A program made the position numbers and the translations under genes. Shown here in pieces: positions 57,201-64,000 of a DNA stretch of 64,000 bases (positions within the stretch are counted from its first letter, which is position 1; each line of letters begins with the position of its first letter). Below the pieces are notes generated by a model, which saw only the letters and a list, made by a program, of their open reading frames with translations, ran no database searches and was not told where the DNA came from. This stretch comes from Gymnothorax reevesii. Taxonomy: Eukaryota > Chordata > Actinopteri > Anguilliformes > Muraenidae. The stretch is taken from positions 69,793,501 through 69,857,500 of the forward strand of contig CM056574.1 in the NCBI GenBank assembly GCA_029721435.1. Direction: 5' to 3'.

Positions 57201-58086
57201 TGCCCTGCGCCCCAAAGTCCTGGAATGGGGACACGCATCTAGACTGTCCTGCCACCCTGGGATTCGCCGTACCAAGAGCTTTATCCTCCAGAGGTTTTGG
57301 TGGCCAGAACTTAGCCAAGATGTCCAGGGTTTCGTTACAGCTTGCTCGGTCTGTGCCCAGGCTAAGACTTCTCACCAACCACCACAAGGTTTACTCCAGC
57401 CCCTTCCGACACCACATCGTCCCTGGTCCCACATTGCACTAGACTTCATCACAGGTCTTCACCCATCCAATCACCACACCACCATTCTCACTATTGTTGA
57501 CAGATTCTCCAAAGCAGTTCACTTAGTTCCCCTCACTAAACTTCCCTCCGCTCAAGACACCACCAATCTGGTCATCCAACATGTCATTAGGCTTCATGGC
57601 ATACCCACCGACATCACTTCCGATCGTGGTCCCCAGTTCACAGCACTTTTTTGGAAAGCATTTTTTAAAGCCCTAGGCACGTCAGTCAGTTTATCATCAG
57701 GTTTCCATCCCCAGACCAATGGCCAGACCGAGCGAGCTAACCAATGTGTGGAAAGTGTTTTGCGTTGTCTCTGCATTAGGAACCCCTCCTCCTGGAGTTA
57801 TCAGTTGCCATGGGTGGAGTACGCCTTGAACAGCCACACCTCTGCTGCCTCCGGCGTCTCCCCCTTCAAGGCCTGCCTGGGCTACCAGCCTCCGTTGTTC
57901 CCGTCCCAGGAGGAGGAGGTAGCTGTTCCATCTGCCAGCGAGTTCGTCCGTAGGTGCAGACGCACCTGGATCGCCACCCGCCAGGTCCTGCTCAGGTCGG
58001 TCGCCCCGGATGAAGGAACAGGCCGACAAGAAACGCACAGCGGCTCCCTCGTACCGACCTGGGCAGCGGGTCTGGCTGTCTTCTAG
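54205..58086 (+). CDS. Gag-pol polyprotein of Tf1/sushi-type chromovirus
   Basis: Starts at ATG 54205 (ACCATGA context), just after the primer site; the in-frame upstream ATG at 53839 lies in the LTR before most of U5 and is not the Gag start. 1293 codons in this frame. Residues: Gag with coiled-coil (about 10-55) and capsid (about 85-245); CCHC knuckle [14 protein letters not shown] (299-312); protease active site DTGA at 365-368; RT about 520-790 with YRDD at 679-682, normally YLDD or YIDD; RNase H Asp 828 onward; integrase HHCC zinc region (about 1010-1050), Asp1080, Asp1140 and Glu1176 (DD35E). An extra C in 58004-58007 shifts the frame, so the last about 26 residues are out of family and a TAG ends it at 58084. 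Without that base the frame would reach 58483. Confidence 0.95.
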   Translation: MTEPASDQSLQEAVHQQGTQLEFQERQLRALMQHMQTMSLQMADLTRSVQEAQQLQSPQPTAYTPPAPASAPPLPSCEPRLPPPERYDGNPGACRAFLTQCELIFSLQPSSFPTERARVAFIITQLTGRAKQWATAAWEADLPCVQTFRLLGEEMRRIFDRTNLGHEAGREILRMRQGGRPVADYAIDFQTLATNSRWGQRALYDAFFDGLSEALKDELVSRELPENLDDLVDLAIRVDSRLEERRRLASRRRPYPAPQSTPPRSPPTGSRPPEPEPMQLGRTRIPVEERDRRRRDGACFYCGKGGHLIAQCPNREKKKKRRGPPGARIATVIGVTPGQETNNRTCVPVTLEWGGESRSTEALVDTGAEENVIDVELARKWGIPTEKIFPDRVANSLSGQRIAQITHTTSPIKLKVSGNHHETIQFLLLHSPHAPIVLGHPWMAKHLPEIDWRKNEIKGWSPNCSLTCLRNALDPLHNPSPEEIPDLEKVPLEFHDLKEVFSKSRATSLPPHRPYDCTIDLKPGTMPPRGRLYSLSRPENQAMEKYLSESLAAGIIRPSSSPAGAGFFFVAKKDGSLRPCIDYRGLNEITIKNRYPLPLMNTAFDLLQGAKIFTKLDLRNAYHLVRIREGDEWKTAFNTPTGHWEYLVLPFGLTNAPAVFQNLVNDVLRDMINKFVFVYRDDILIFSESQEDHVKHVRQVLRRLLENRLFMKAEKCEFFVETTTFLGYIISPGTIRMDPVKMKAVTKWPRPEDRKSLQRFLGFANFYRRFIRNYSSVAAPLTALTSSKFKFRWSEKAEDAFKELKTRFTSAPILTIPNPELQFIVEVDASNIGAGAILSQRSTEDGKIHPCAFFSRRLSSAERNYDIGNWELLAVKLALEEWRQWLEGSKVPFIVWTDHKNLEYLQTAKRLNPRQARWALFFSRFNFHIAYRPGSKNVKPDGLSRCFEIQEEELNNDTILPKKAVINAVCLDIEREFKNAQTNAATPSACPTNCLYVPAALRPKVLEWGHASRLSCHPGIRRTKSFILQRFWWPELSQDVQGFVTACSVCAQAKTSHQPPQGLLQPLPTPHRPWSHIALDFITGLHPSNHHTTILTIVDRFSKAVHLVPLTKLPSAQDTTNLVIQHVIRLHGIPTDITSDRGPQFTALFWKAFFKALGTSVSLSSGFHPQTNGQTERANQCVESVLRCLCIRNPSSWSYQLPWVEYALNSHTSAASGVSPFKACLGYQPPLFPSQEEEVAVPSASEFVRRCRRTWIATRQVLLRSVAPDEGTGRQETHSGSLVPTWAAGLAVF

Positions 58087-58483
58087 GGACATCCCCCTCA
58101 GAGGTAACGGGGGTAAGCTTTTCCCCAAATACCTGGGCCCTTTCACTATCGAGAGGGTCCTAAGTCCCACTGCCATTCGCCTCCGTCTCCCCCTATCCAT
58201 GCGACGTATACACCCAACTTTCCATGTGTCACAAATAAAACCTGCTGTAACCCACCACCTGTCCTCTGGACCTGATCCCCCTCCACCCGCCCGGATCATC
58301 GACGGAGGCGAAGTCTACACGGTCCGTGCCCTCCTGGACTCTCGTCGACGAGGCAGAGGTCTACAGTACCTCGTCGACTGGGAGGGTTACGGACCGGAAC
58401 ACCGCAGCTGGGTTCCTGCCCGACACATTCTGGATAAGACTTTAATAAGAGACTTTCATGCTGCATCACGTTCTTCGAATTGA
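58010..58483 (+). pseudogene. Chromodomain-bearing integrase C-terminus, frameshifted off gag-pol
   Basis: Next-frame continuation after the extra [21 protein letters not shown], a GPY/F-like module ([20 protein letters not shown], then [11 protein letters not shown]) and a chromodomain ([20 protein letters not shown] then [16 protein letters not shown], about 58320-58430), ending FHAASRSSN at 58483. Chromodomains of this lineage steer integration towards particular chromatin. It has no start of its own; M at 58010 is internal. Confidence 0.93.
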
Positions 58484-58498
58484 ACGCCAGGAGGCGTT

Positions 58499-58515
58499 CG
58501 TTGGGGGGGGGGTTC
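58499..58515 (+). other. Polypurine tract of the chromovirus
   Basis: TTGGGGGGGGGGTTC immediately upstream of the 3' LTR, the usual plus-strand primer location; it is almost pure G. Confidence 0.8.
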
Positions 58516-59816
58516 TGTTGTGAATCTGCATCTCAGCCATGCTTTGTCTAGTTCCATGTTTAAGTTCTGTGCCTGGCTTGCCATGTATGCTTTTTGTGTT
58601 TAAGTGACCACTGCCTGCCCCTGACCATCCCCATGATTATGTATTGTGTTTTGTTGTTCGATTTCATGTTTTATTATGTTTCATGTTTTGTATTATTTAT
58701 GTCTTTGCCATGTTTTATAGTCTTGCCATGTTTCACAGTCTTGCCATGTTTCATAGCCTTGCCATTCTTTCATAGTCTTGTTGTGATTTCTAGTCCTGCA
58801 CTTCGTTTACCCTGTCTTGTCTTGTGTAGGTCTTTGCCCACGGTCCCTTGTCTGACATGCCACTCATTCGGGTGATTTCCTGGTTTCTGGGATTTCAATC
58901 TTTCTTCATTTCTCATTTTCTTCCTTCCTCTCTCTTTATGCTATCTACTAACCCTACTAACAGTTTATTGTTTTCGATAATTACTAACCCCGATTAACAT
59001 TGTACATTTATACTAACTGACTAACTTGCACTCGGGATTGTATAGCTGCACATACTAATAGACTAACGATCTCTAAGCATTCGCCCAATCTGTATCTCCG
59101 CCCTCCTTGTCTATCACTAATTATCTCCACTGCGGTTTTCCTCTTATATCTCTTGCTTTCCCATTTCTTTAGACTGTACACTTTAGTACTCCTTAACCGG
59201 AGCCGTTTATTCGTTCATAGGAATGTCTCGTTATCCCTGTCTGCGTTTCGGCATTCGCCAAATTCATGTAATTAGTTTTCCTCATGTGTCTCTCCCATGT
59301 CATTGATTACACCTGTTTACCCTAGTCATGTGCTTACCCGGATGTGTATATAAGGTGTCTGCACTTTTAGTTCCTTGTCAGATCGTCTTTACTCCTTTGT
59401 CTTGTGCTACGTTCCTCGCCTTGCTCATCGTGATATTTTCTTTCTGACTGGATTGCCCGACACTTGTTTTTGGTTTTCCCTTTTGGATCTGATTGCCTTG
59501 TGAGTTTTGACCTATTTTTGCCCGACCACGTCTATTGTCTTTTGCTGCTCTGGTATTTGGATTCGGACTGTTTACGGCTTATGAGTTTGTCTCTCCACCA
59601 AACCCACGCCTGTGTACCGAACCTTTTTTGCCTGACCTTGAGTTTTGTTATTGGTGCCCTGGTTACAGTTTTGGATTTTGCCCTTTGGATTCTGCTTTTG
59701 GATTGTGGACATTGTATTGTTGCCAGCTCTGTTGGGGGGTTTCCCCCTTCAGAAATAAAGCCTCCATTTTGCATTTATCTGGTTCTCGCTCTTGGCTCAT
59801 TTCGTAACACCTCACA
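58516..59816 (+). repeat. 3' LTR of the chromovirus
   Basis: Same length as the 5' LTR. Differences noted include CTGACATGCC versus CTGACGTGCC, CCCATTTC versus CCCTTTTC, TGCTGCTCTGG versus TGCTGCCCTGG and CGTAACACC versus CGTAAAACC. Confidence 0.95.
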
Positions 59817-59981
59817 GTCACCTGAAAAAATTCACCCTTGCGCTTTCTTTTCCCGCAGATTCATATTAGCGGAGGCAAATCATGATGTGGACAAGTGGGA
59901 GCTGTTGGCGGTGAAGTTAGTACTTGAAGAGTGGAGGCACTGGATAGAGGGGCCTCGCTACCCATTTACAGTCCAATAAGA
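59817..59981 (+). pseudogene. Older Ty3/gypsy remnant: RNase H, right part
   Basis: Resumes the protein cut at 52890: [40 protein letters not shown] and [11 protein letters not shown], the RNase H middle motifs, then a stop. The flanking duplication GTCAC confirms continuity. No tether, integrase or LTR follows, so the older element is also truncated here. Confidence 0.9.
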
Positions 59982-60118
59982 TCATTGGAAGCAATGAAAT
60001 TGCAAAAATACATTTCAAATAATCTTATTTAATTTCAACAATTTAAACAATAATGAAACACATGCATTGCTTCCAACCCGAGTAAAGAAAATTGAAAGAA
60101 GTCCGGAGTCATAATCGG
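59982..60118. other. Spacer with small hairpin
   Basis: TTGGAAGCAATG (about 59994) and CATTGCTTCCAA (about 60067) are exact 12-bp inverted repeats about 60 bp apart. Nothing else recognised. Confidence 0.6.
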
Positions 60119-60547
60119 TTTCTTTTTTTTTTTTTTCCTTTTTATTTCGGCATGATTGTAGAATCATTTCATGACAATTTCAACACAACACAACATGTAT
60201 CATGACCGAAAGGGTCACGGGGGAAGCGAAATCGCTTATCAGAGTCCCGCCCCCAGCTTCCAGAAAAAAAGTTTGATTTTGGTTAAGATATCATAAGGAT
60301 TATAAATCACAGCAGAGCTAATGTCCATATGCGCTACGTTTTAAACGTCAGAAAGTAAGATTGTGAAATGTATGGATATCATGAAAATTATGGATAAGCA
60401 ATTAGGTCAGTGTTCATATAACTTAGATTCAAATGCCACTCTTGATCCAAAGCGACATTATCCCGAAACCCCATTCTTGATCATTTGGTTTGTTCCGGCT
60501 AATTTGGAGTAGATGAGAGGGAGCAATAATAAATCATACATGCCTTC

Positions 60548-60811
60548 TCAGATTTTCTTTATCCTTTGGTCAATCAAATGCAGTCCAAACCCCAATGATA
60601 GCAGACCCGCTATCATGAATCCAGTTAGATAGACATCCTCTACATCCTTGATCTCCAGGACTGTCAAACACAGCGAACGCCACTTCCCCCATGAATCCAT
60701 GATATAACCGACCGGGAATGTCCCATCCGGGCATGTCGGTTCTCCAGAACCTGTCCGCCTCCCGGAAATAATTTTGTCGATTGCATTAAACGACCAGCTT
60801 ATAAGATCCAT
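60548..60811 (-). CDS. Small predicted membrane protein in the 3' region of a non-LTR element, function unknown
   Basis: 87 codons, start context ACCAAAATGG, beginning MDLISWSFNAIDKII and ending IDQRIKKI. It has a Pro/Gly/Trp-rich middle (CPDGTFPVGYIMDSWGKWRS), a second Cys in the following strand-like segment, then one strong transmembrane helix (about residues 60-80, VYLTGFMIAGLLSLGFGLHL) and a short basic tail, so a type with N-terminal ectodomain or lumenal part is plausible. No signal peptide is obvious. It begins 86 nt after the RT stop (60897) and lies before the poly(A) tail of the same strand, so it would be a downstream cistron or a captured host exon. I do not recognise the family. 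Base use gives no stop or frameshift in 264 bp. Confidence 0.55.
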   Translation of the reverse strand: MDLISWSFNAIDKIISGRRTGSGEPTCPDGTFPVGYIMDSWGKWRSLCLTVLEIKDVEDVYLTGFMIAGLLSLGFGLHLIDQRIKKI

Positions 60812-60896
60812 TTTGGTTCAGCTGTCTGTAATAATGTGCTGTGAGTTGTCTTTCTGACAGATAGTCTGAAGCGTCCAGTAAATACAAGATACAGAA

Positions 60897-61435
60897 TTAA
60901 CAATATGGAACATGTTTATAGTTACTCAGATATGCACATTTCAACAAATATTTGAAGACCTTCAGCTCTTCTGCCATTCTTATATTATCATCAAGTGCAT
61001 TCCATGCCCTGACTCCAGCCACAGATAAGGAGTGCTCCCTGTGATTTGTTCTGACCTTACTTGTTTGTAATAACATTTTAGTTCTGGTGTGTTGAATGCA
61101 ATCACGCTGAAGAAATAGGTTTTGTATATTTTTGGGCAAGCAATTATGATATCCTAAGTAGACAAGTTGCAAGGAGTTGAATTTTACTATATCCTGTAAT
61201 TTAAGAAGCTTTGCCTTAATAAACAAATCATTTGTATGAGTTCCATACGGAACACAATGAATAATTCTAAGGGCCTTTTTTTGAAGTATAAATAAAGGTT
61301 CTATTGTATTTTTGTAAGTGTGACCCCATACTTCAGCGCAGTAATGTAAGTGGGGTGCTATGAGGGCTGAATAGATTATTTTAAGAGACTTGAGGTTTAA
61401 TAGTTTCTGCATTTTCCAAAGAATGATGTACACTG
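60897..61435 (-). pseudogene. Non-LTR reverse transcriptase, C-terminal fragment
   Basis: Readable from about 61435: KMQKLLNLKSLKIIYSALIA, PHLHYCAEVWGHTYKNTIEP, LFILQKKALRIIHCVPYGTH, then VKFNSLQLVYLGYHNCLPKN and SVAGVRAWNALDDNIRMAEE, ending PYC and a stop at 60897. This is the thumb/C-terminal region after the RT catalytic core in CR1/L2-like and related LINEs. The upstream catalytic half is not on this strand; the open frame further upstream (to 61850) is antisense to ORF1 of the plus-strand part. Confidence 0.85.
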
Positions 61436-61584
61436 ATGTACGACCCTGTTCAGAGGAGTAACAGCTCTGAACAGCGACTGCGCGAAATACTGGAATACAA
61501 CAGCAGAGTCGGGAGAAAAGTTGAGTGATAAACTTTCTCACAATCTCTGTAATCGCTATAATCCATTTTCTCGAAACTAAGAAA

Positions 61585-62323
61585 ATGGGTAAGCCTGGTG
61601 GAAGCAGGGAAACCGGGAAATCAGGCTCACTGGATCCCGCAGCAGTCATGGAGACTCTCGCTGATTTGAGAAATGAAGTGAGGGAGTGGAGGGACAGCAT
61701 GAGGGAGCAGGTGGACCGGCTTCTGGAGGAAAACCGTGATCTCAAAAAAGAGATTGCCAAGAAAGACACGGAGATTAAATCTTTATCAAGCAATCTGGAG
61801 GAGCGGGAACTACAAGAGAAACGTAATGATGTAATCCTGACCGGGCTCAAAAATCAAACCCAGGAGTTATGCCAGGGCAGCAGCGAGTGCTGATGCATCA
61901 GATGAGGAGGATAATAAATCCGTGGAACTGCAGGTGATGGAATTCCTTCAGTCCAGAAATATTTCTTTGGACCAAAACAATGTGGATTCATGTTATCTGC
62001 TACCGAAAAGGAATGTCTGCCGAGACCAAAATGCAACAACATTTAGCTACATGTTGCTACGACTTACAAGTAACAAGCACAAGATCTCTCTGTTGAAGCA
62101 AGGGAAAAATCTCAAAGGATCCAATGTATTCATGAATGAAAACCTCACCAAGCATAATGCAACACTCGCATGGAAAGCTCGTCAACTAAGGAAAGAGGGT
62201 AAGATACACAGCACCTGGTCGACAAACTGTAGAATTTTTATCAAACCAAATGGATCTTCACCGGAAACCACCAGACCGGTGCTGATCAAGATGATGCGGG
62301 ATTTGGAGAAGTACGACCACTGA
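61585..62323 (+). pseudogene. ORF1 nucleic-acid chaperone-like protein, one frameshift
   Basis: ATG 61585 (MGKPGGSRETGKSG). A strong Leu/Glu/Lys coiled-coil follows (residues about 18-80: MREQVDRLLEENRDLKKEIA then KDTEIKSLSSNLEEREL), then NDVILTGLK, the start of an RRM-like domain. One frameshift near 61870 (QELCQG versus the next-frame YARAA) moves to the frame that carries MEFLQSRNISLDQNNVDSCY, FSYMLLRLTSNKHKISLL and the basic C-terminal domain (NATLAWKARQLRKEGKIHST, then CRIFIKPNGSS), ending at 62323. The coiled-coil, RRM-like, basic-tail order is that of L1-type ORF1p chaperones, which trimerise and coat the element RNA. Apart from the one shift it is well kept. Confidence 0.82.
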
Positions 62324-62390
62324 GGTCCTTGACAGGCATTCATGAGTAGTCATCAACCTACAGAAATAAATTTTTTCGGGAAATTGATTT

Positions 62391-63192
62391 TTGACAGGAA
62401 GTCACCATTCTTCAGAAATAGACCCAAATGAAGAAATCGATCCGGATAACCATTTTTTTTACAAAGAGACTAACATATGCGAATGCTTTTCTGTGGACAA
62501 ATTCAACAAAAGCATTAAAATGGATGGGAGTTTGTCCATTATCCACTTAAATGACATTACTGATCATCTGCCAGTCTTTGCAATTTGTGATTGCAAGGTA
62601 GATATAAAAGATCAGGCTAGATCGAAAATCCGGGAATACACAGAAATCAGAAATAAAAGTGAAAAAAAGGCTAAAGGAACTGGAATTAGATTTGTTGAAT
62701 CAAAAATGGGATAATGTATTAGCAGAAAACGACCCGAATAGAGCGTTACAAGGCTTTCCTGTGGACTGTTAATTCTCTGTATGATGCCCACTGTTTAGTC
62801 AAAACAATCAATAATCTGAAGAAAAACAAAGAGAGAAGACCTTGGGTTTCAAAAGCACTGGCTAATGCCTGTAAGAAAAAAAATACTTTGTACAGGCAGT
62901 TTCTGAGAGAAAGAACTGAGAAAGCGGAAGTAAGGTATAAGACTTACAGAAATAAAATTACACGCTTGTTGAGGAAGCATAAAAAAGAGTATTATGAAAA
63001 GCTTTTAGTAGGAAATAAACATTACACCAGAAATCTTTGGAATATAGTAAAGAATGTTTCTGGGAGGGCTCCGAAGAGGAAGTACCCTGCCTTCTTTAAT
63101 ATTCATGGTAAGCAGGTAGAGAACAGGGATCTAGTCGTGGAACATTTATACAATGGAACAAAATAACATATTAATAACATATTATGGAACAT
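62391..63192 (+). pseudogene. ORF2 N-terminal part with endonuclease deletion
   Basis: Starts in the region of 62391 and reads FSVDKFNKSIKMDGSLSIIH then LN, the first strand of an APE-like endonuclease, and jumps at about 62551 straight to DHLPVFAICD, the final SDH-type motif of the same domain. Most of the endonuclease (around 200 residues in relatives) is gone. After about 62660 the frame shifts to LDLLNQKWDNVLAENDPNRA, then KKNKERRPWVSKALANACKK and LRKHKKEYYEKLLVGNKHYT, RNLWNIVKNVSGRAPKRKYP: the linker before RT. Stops and a small duplication (AACATATTAATAACATATTA) near 63166-63185 break it again. Confidence 0.85.
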
Positions 63193-64000
63193 AATAATTA
63201 CTTTGTGAATGTTGGGCCAGAACTAGCAAAGGGTATTGAACCCTCACACCTAAGATGGGACTACCTTGATAAGGATGAGGAAGTACAAGACACATTGACA
63301 TTAACTCCCGTTACTGAATCTGAAATTAGATCAATTCTGAATAATTGTACAGCTAAGACATCTGTTGACGTAAACCAATTAGATATGAAATTACTGAAAA
63401 CACTAACCAACGCAATTGTAACTACACTTACGCATATATGTAATCTATCCTTCTCTTGCGGAGTGTTTCCAGATAAAATGAAGATAGCAAAGGTTATCCC
63501 TCTCTACAAAAGCGGGGACAAATATGATTTCTCAAACTATCGACCTGTCTCGATTTTACCTCAATGTTCAAAAATCTTAGAAAAACTCTTCAATGATAGA
63601 TTGGACAATTACATTGACAAACACAAATTTCTATGTGACAGTCAGTATGGGTTCAGGAAAAAGCATTCGACAGCACTAGCCCTAACAGAACTTATTGAGA
63701 TGATCAAAGATTCACTAGATTCAAAGCTATATTCTATAGGTATATTTATTGACTTGAAGAAGGCATTTGACACTATAAATCACGATATATTGATTGAAAA
63801 ACTGTATAAATATGGAATAAGAGGGACCGCATTAAAATGGATTAAAAATTATTTAACAAATAGAATGCAATTTGTACAGATGGGCAATAATAAATCAAAT
63901 TGCCTGGACATTACCTGTGGAATTCCTCAGGGCTCGGTCATAGGTCCTAAGCTGTTCATAATCTACATAAATGACATTGTTAAGGTATCCGATATCCTAA
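63193..64000 (+). pseudogene. ORF2 reverse transcriptase, open to window end
   Basis: An uninterrupted frame of about 269 codons: NNYFVNVGPELAKGIEPSHL, NQLDMKLLKTLTNAIVTTLT, KIAKVIPLYKSGDKYDFSNY then RPVSILPQ (RT motifs 0-1), SQYGFRKKHSTALALTELIE (motif 2 region), GIFIDLKKAFDTINHDILIE (motif A, catalytic Asp), then CGIPQGSVIGPKLFIIYIND (motif B). The YxDD motif C lies beyond 64000. Frame openness suggests this block itself has few lesions, but the element is already dead upstream. Confidence 0.88.

Larger units (their letters stand above)
52891..59816 (+). mobile_element. Tf1/sushi-group Ty3/gypsy retrotransposon (chromovirus), nearly intact
   Basis: Complete LTR-to-LTR element of 6.9 kb. 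The LTRs (52891-54191 and 58516-59816, both 1301 bp, TG...CA) differ at about eight sites by eye count, roughly 0.6 percent. Exact 5-bp target duplication GTCAC (52886-52890, 59817-59821). Order: LTR, self-priming site, one gag-pol frame with Gag, zinc knuckle, protease, RT, RNase H and integrase, then a chromodomain in the next frame, a G-rich polypurine tract and LTR. Single-frame gag-pol, self-priming and chromodomain place it in the Tf1/sushi group. Lesions noticed: one extra base in a C run at 58004-58007 and Arg in the RT YxDD motif. Confidence 0.95.
60119..61440 (-). mobile_element. CR1/L2-like non-LTR element, 3' part, minus strand
   Basis: The minus strand reads RT C-terminus (61430 to 60897), an 87-codon frame (60811-60548), about 400 nt of 3' UTR, AATAAA (60141-60146) and a poly(A) tract (plus-strand T run 60119-60140). 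It joins at about 61440 to a plus-strand 5' part of what looks like the same family, head to head. Confidence 0.82.
61441..64000 (+). mobile_element. CR1/L2-like non-LTR element, 5' part, plus strand, leaves window
   Basis: Starts with a 5' UTR-like stretch (about 61441-61584), then ORF1, an ORF2 with an endonuclease deletion, and RT motifs running off the window end. It lies back to back with the minus-strand 3' part. Confidence 0.85.

Noticed and set aside
61450..61850. N-terminal half of the 317-codon minus frame ending at 60897
   Set aside because: Residues upstream of about 61435 are antisense to ORF1 of the plus-strand LINE; only the C-terminal half is real RT.

Overview
This window is teleost-like nuclear DNA made mostly of nested transposable elements. 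The evidence is at least five Tc1/mariner copies, hAT-type elements with 8-bp target duplications, a Gmr1-type and a Tf1/sushi-type Ty3/gypsy retrotransposon, an ERV-like LTR element, L2/CR1-like non-LTR elements, a tRNA-derived SINE, and CA/AT microsatellites. I cannot name the species. I found no host protein-coding exon I would defend. The best host candidate is a CpG-rich promoter-like patch near 26.3-27.3 kb that would drive a minus-strand gene.

Layout, 0-24 kb: a 3.4-kb hAT-like element (572-3927) carrying a 76-bp palindrome; Tc1 copy A (5527-7130); a TA-flanked fold-back MITE (8509-8790); a MITE with GCCATGTTTCC ends (10444-11036); a long-TIR element (11141-11897); a truncated Tc1 (11910-13040); two small inverted-repeat elements (15.7-16.1 kb); a frameshifted Cys-rich pseudogene (17154-17949); a SINE split by a hAT-like element (18351-19543); Tc1 copy B (21259-22849); and a small hAT MITE (23479-23849).

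27.8-41.6 kb is one old Gmr1-like LTR retrotransposon (gag with SCAN-like capsid, protease, integrase, then RT) opened by three later insertions. These are a mariner-like element (28454-30773) with a near-intact transposase, itself hit by a 664-bp hAT; a truncated L2-like LINE (about 30976-32774); and a minus-strand, gag-only LTR element (34470-39212) with a 535-codon gag and a tRNA-Gln primer site.

42-52 kb holds hAT and Tc1 remnants, a possible LTR near 43.6-45.1 kb and a probable solo LTR (47160-47487). 52891-59816 is the youngest-looking element: a Tf1/sushi-group chromovirus with two 1301-bp LTRs, a 5-bp target duplication and a single gag-pol frame. It carries one extra C that cuts off the chromodomain and a YRDD reverse-transcriptase motif. 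Its first mRNA bases are complementary to its primer-binding site, which indicates self-priming. It is inserted in an older related gypsy element.

60.1-64.0 kb contains two oppositely oriented pieces of a CR1/L2-like non-LTR element meeting 5' to 5'. A small membrane-protein ORF lies between the RT stop and the poly(A) tail of the minus-strand piece. Functionally the window is a stack of mobile elements. Target duplications let the insertion order be read: Gmr1-like host first, mariner inside it, hAT inside the mariner; older gypsy first, chromovirus inside it; SINE first, hAT inside it.
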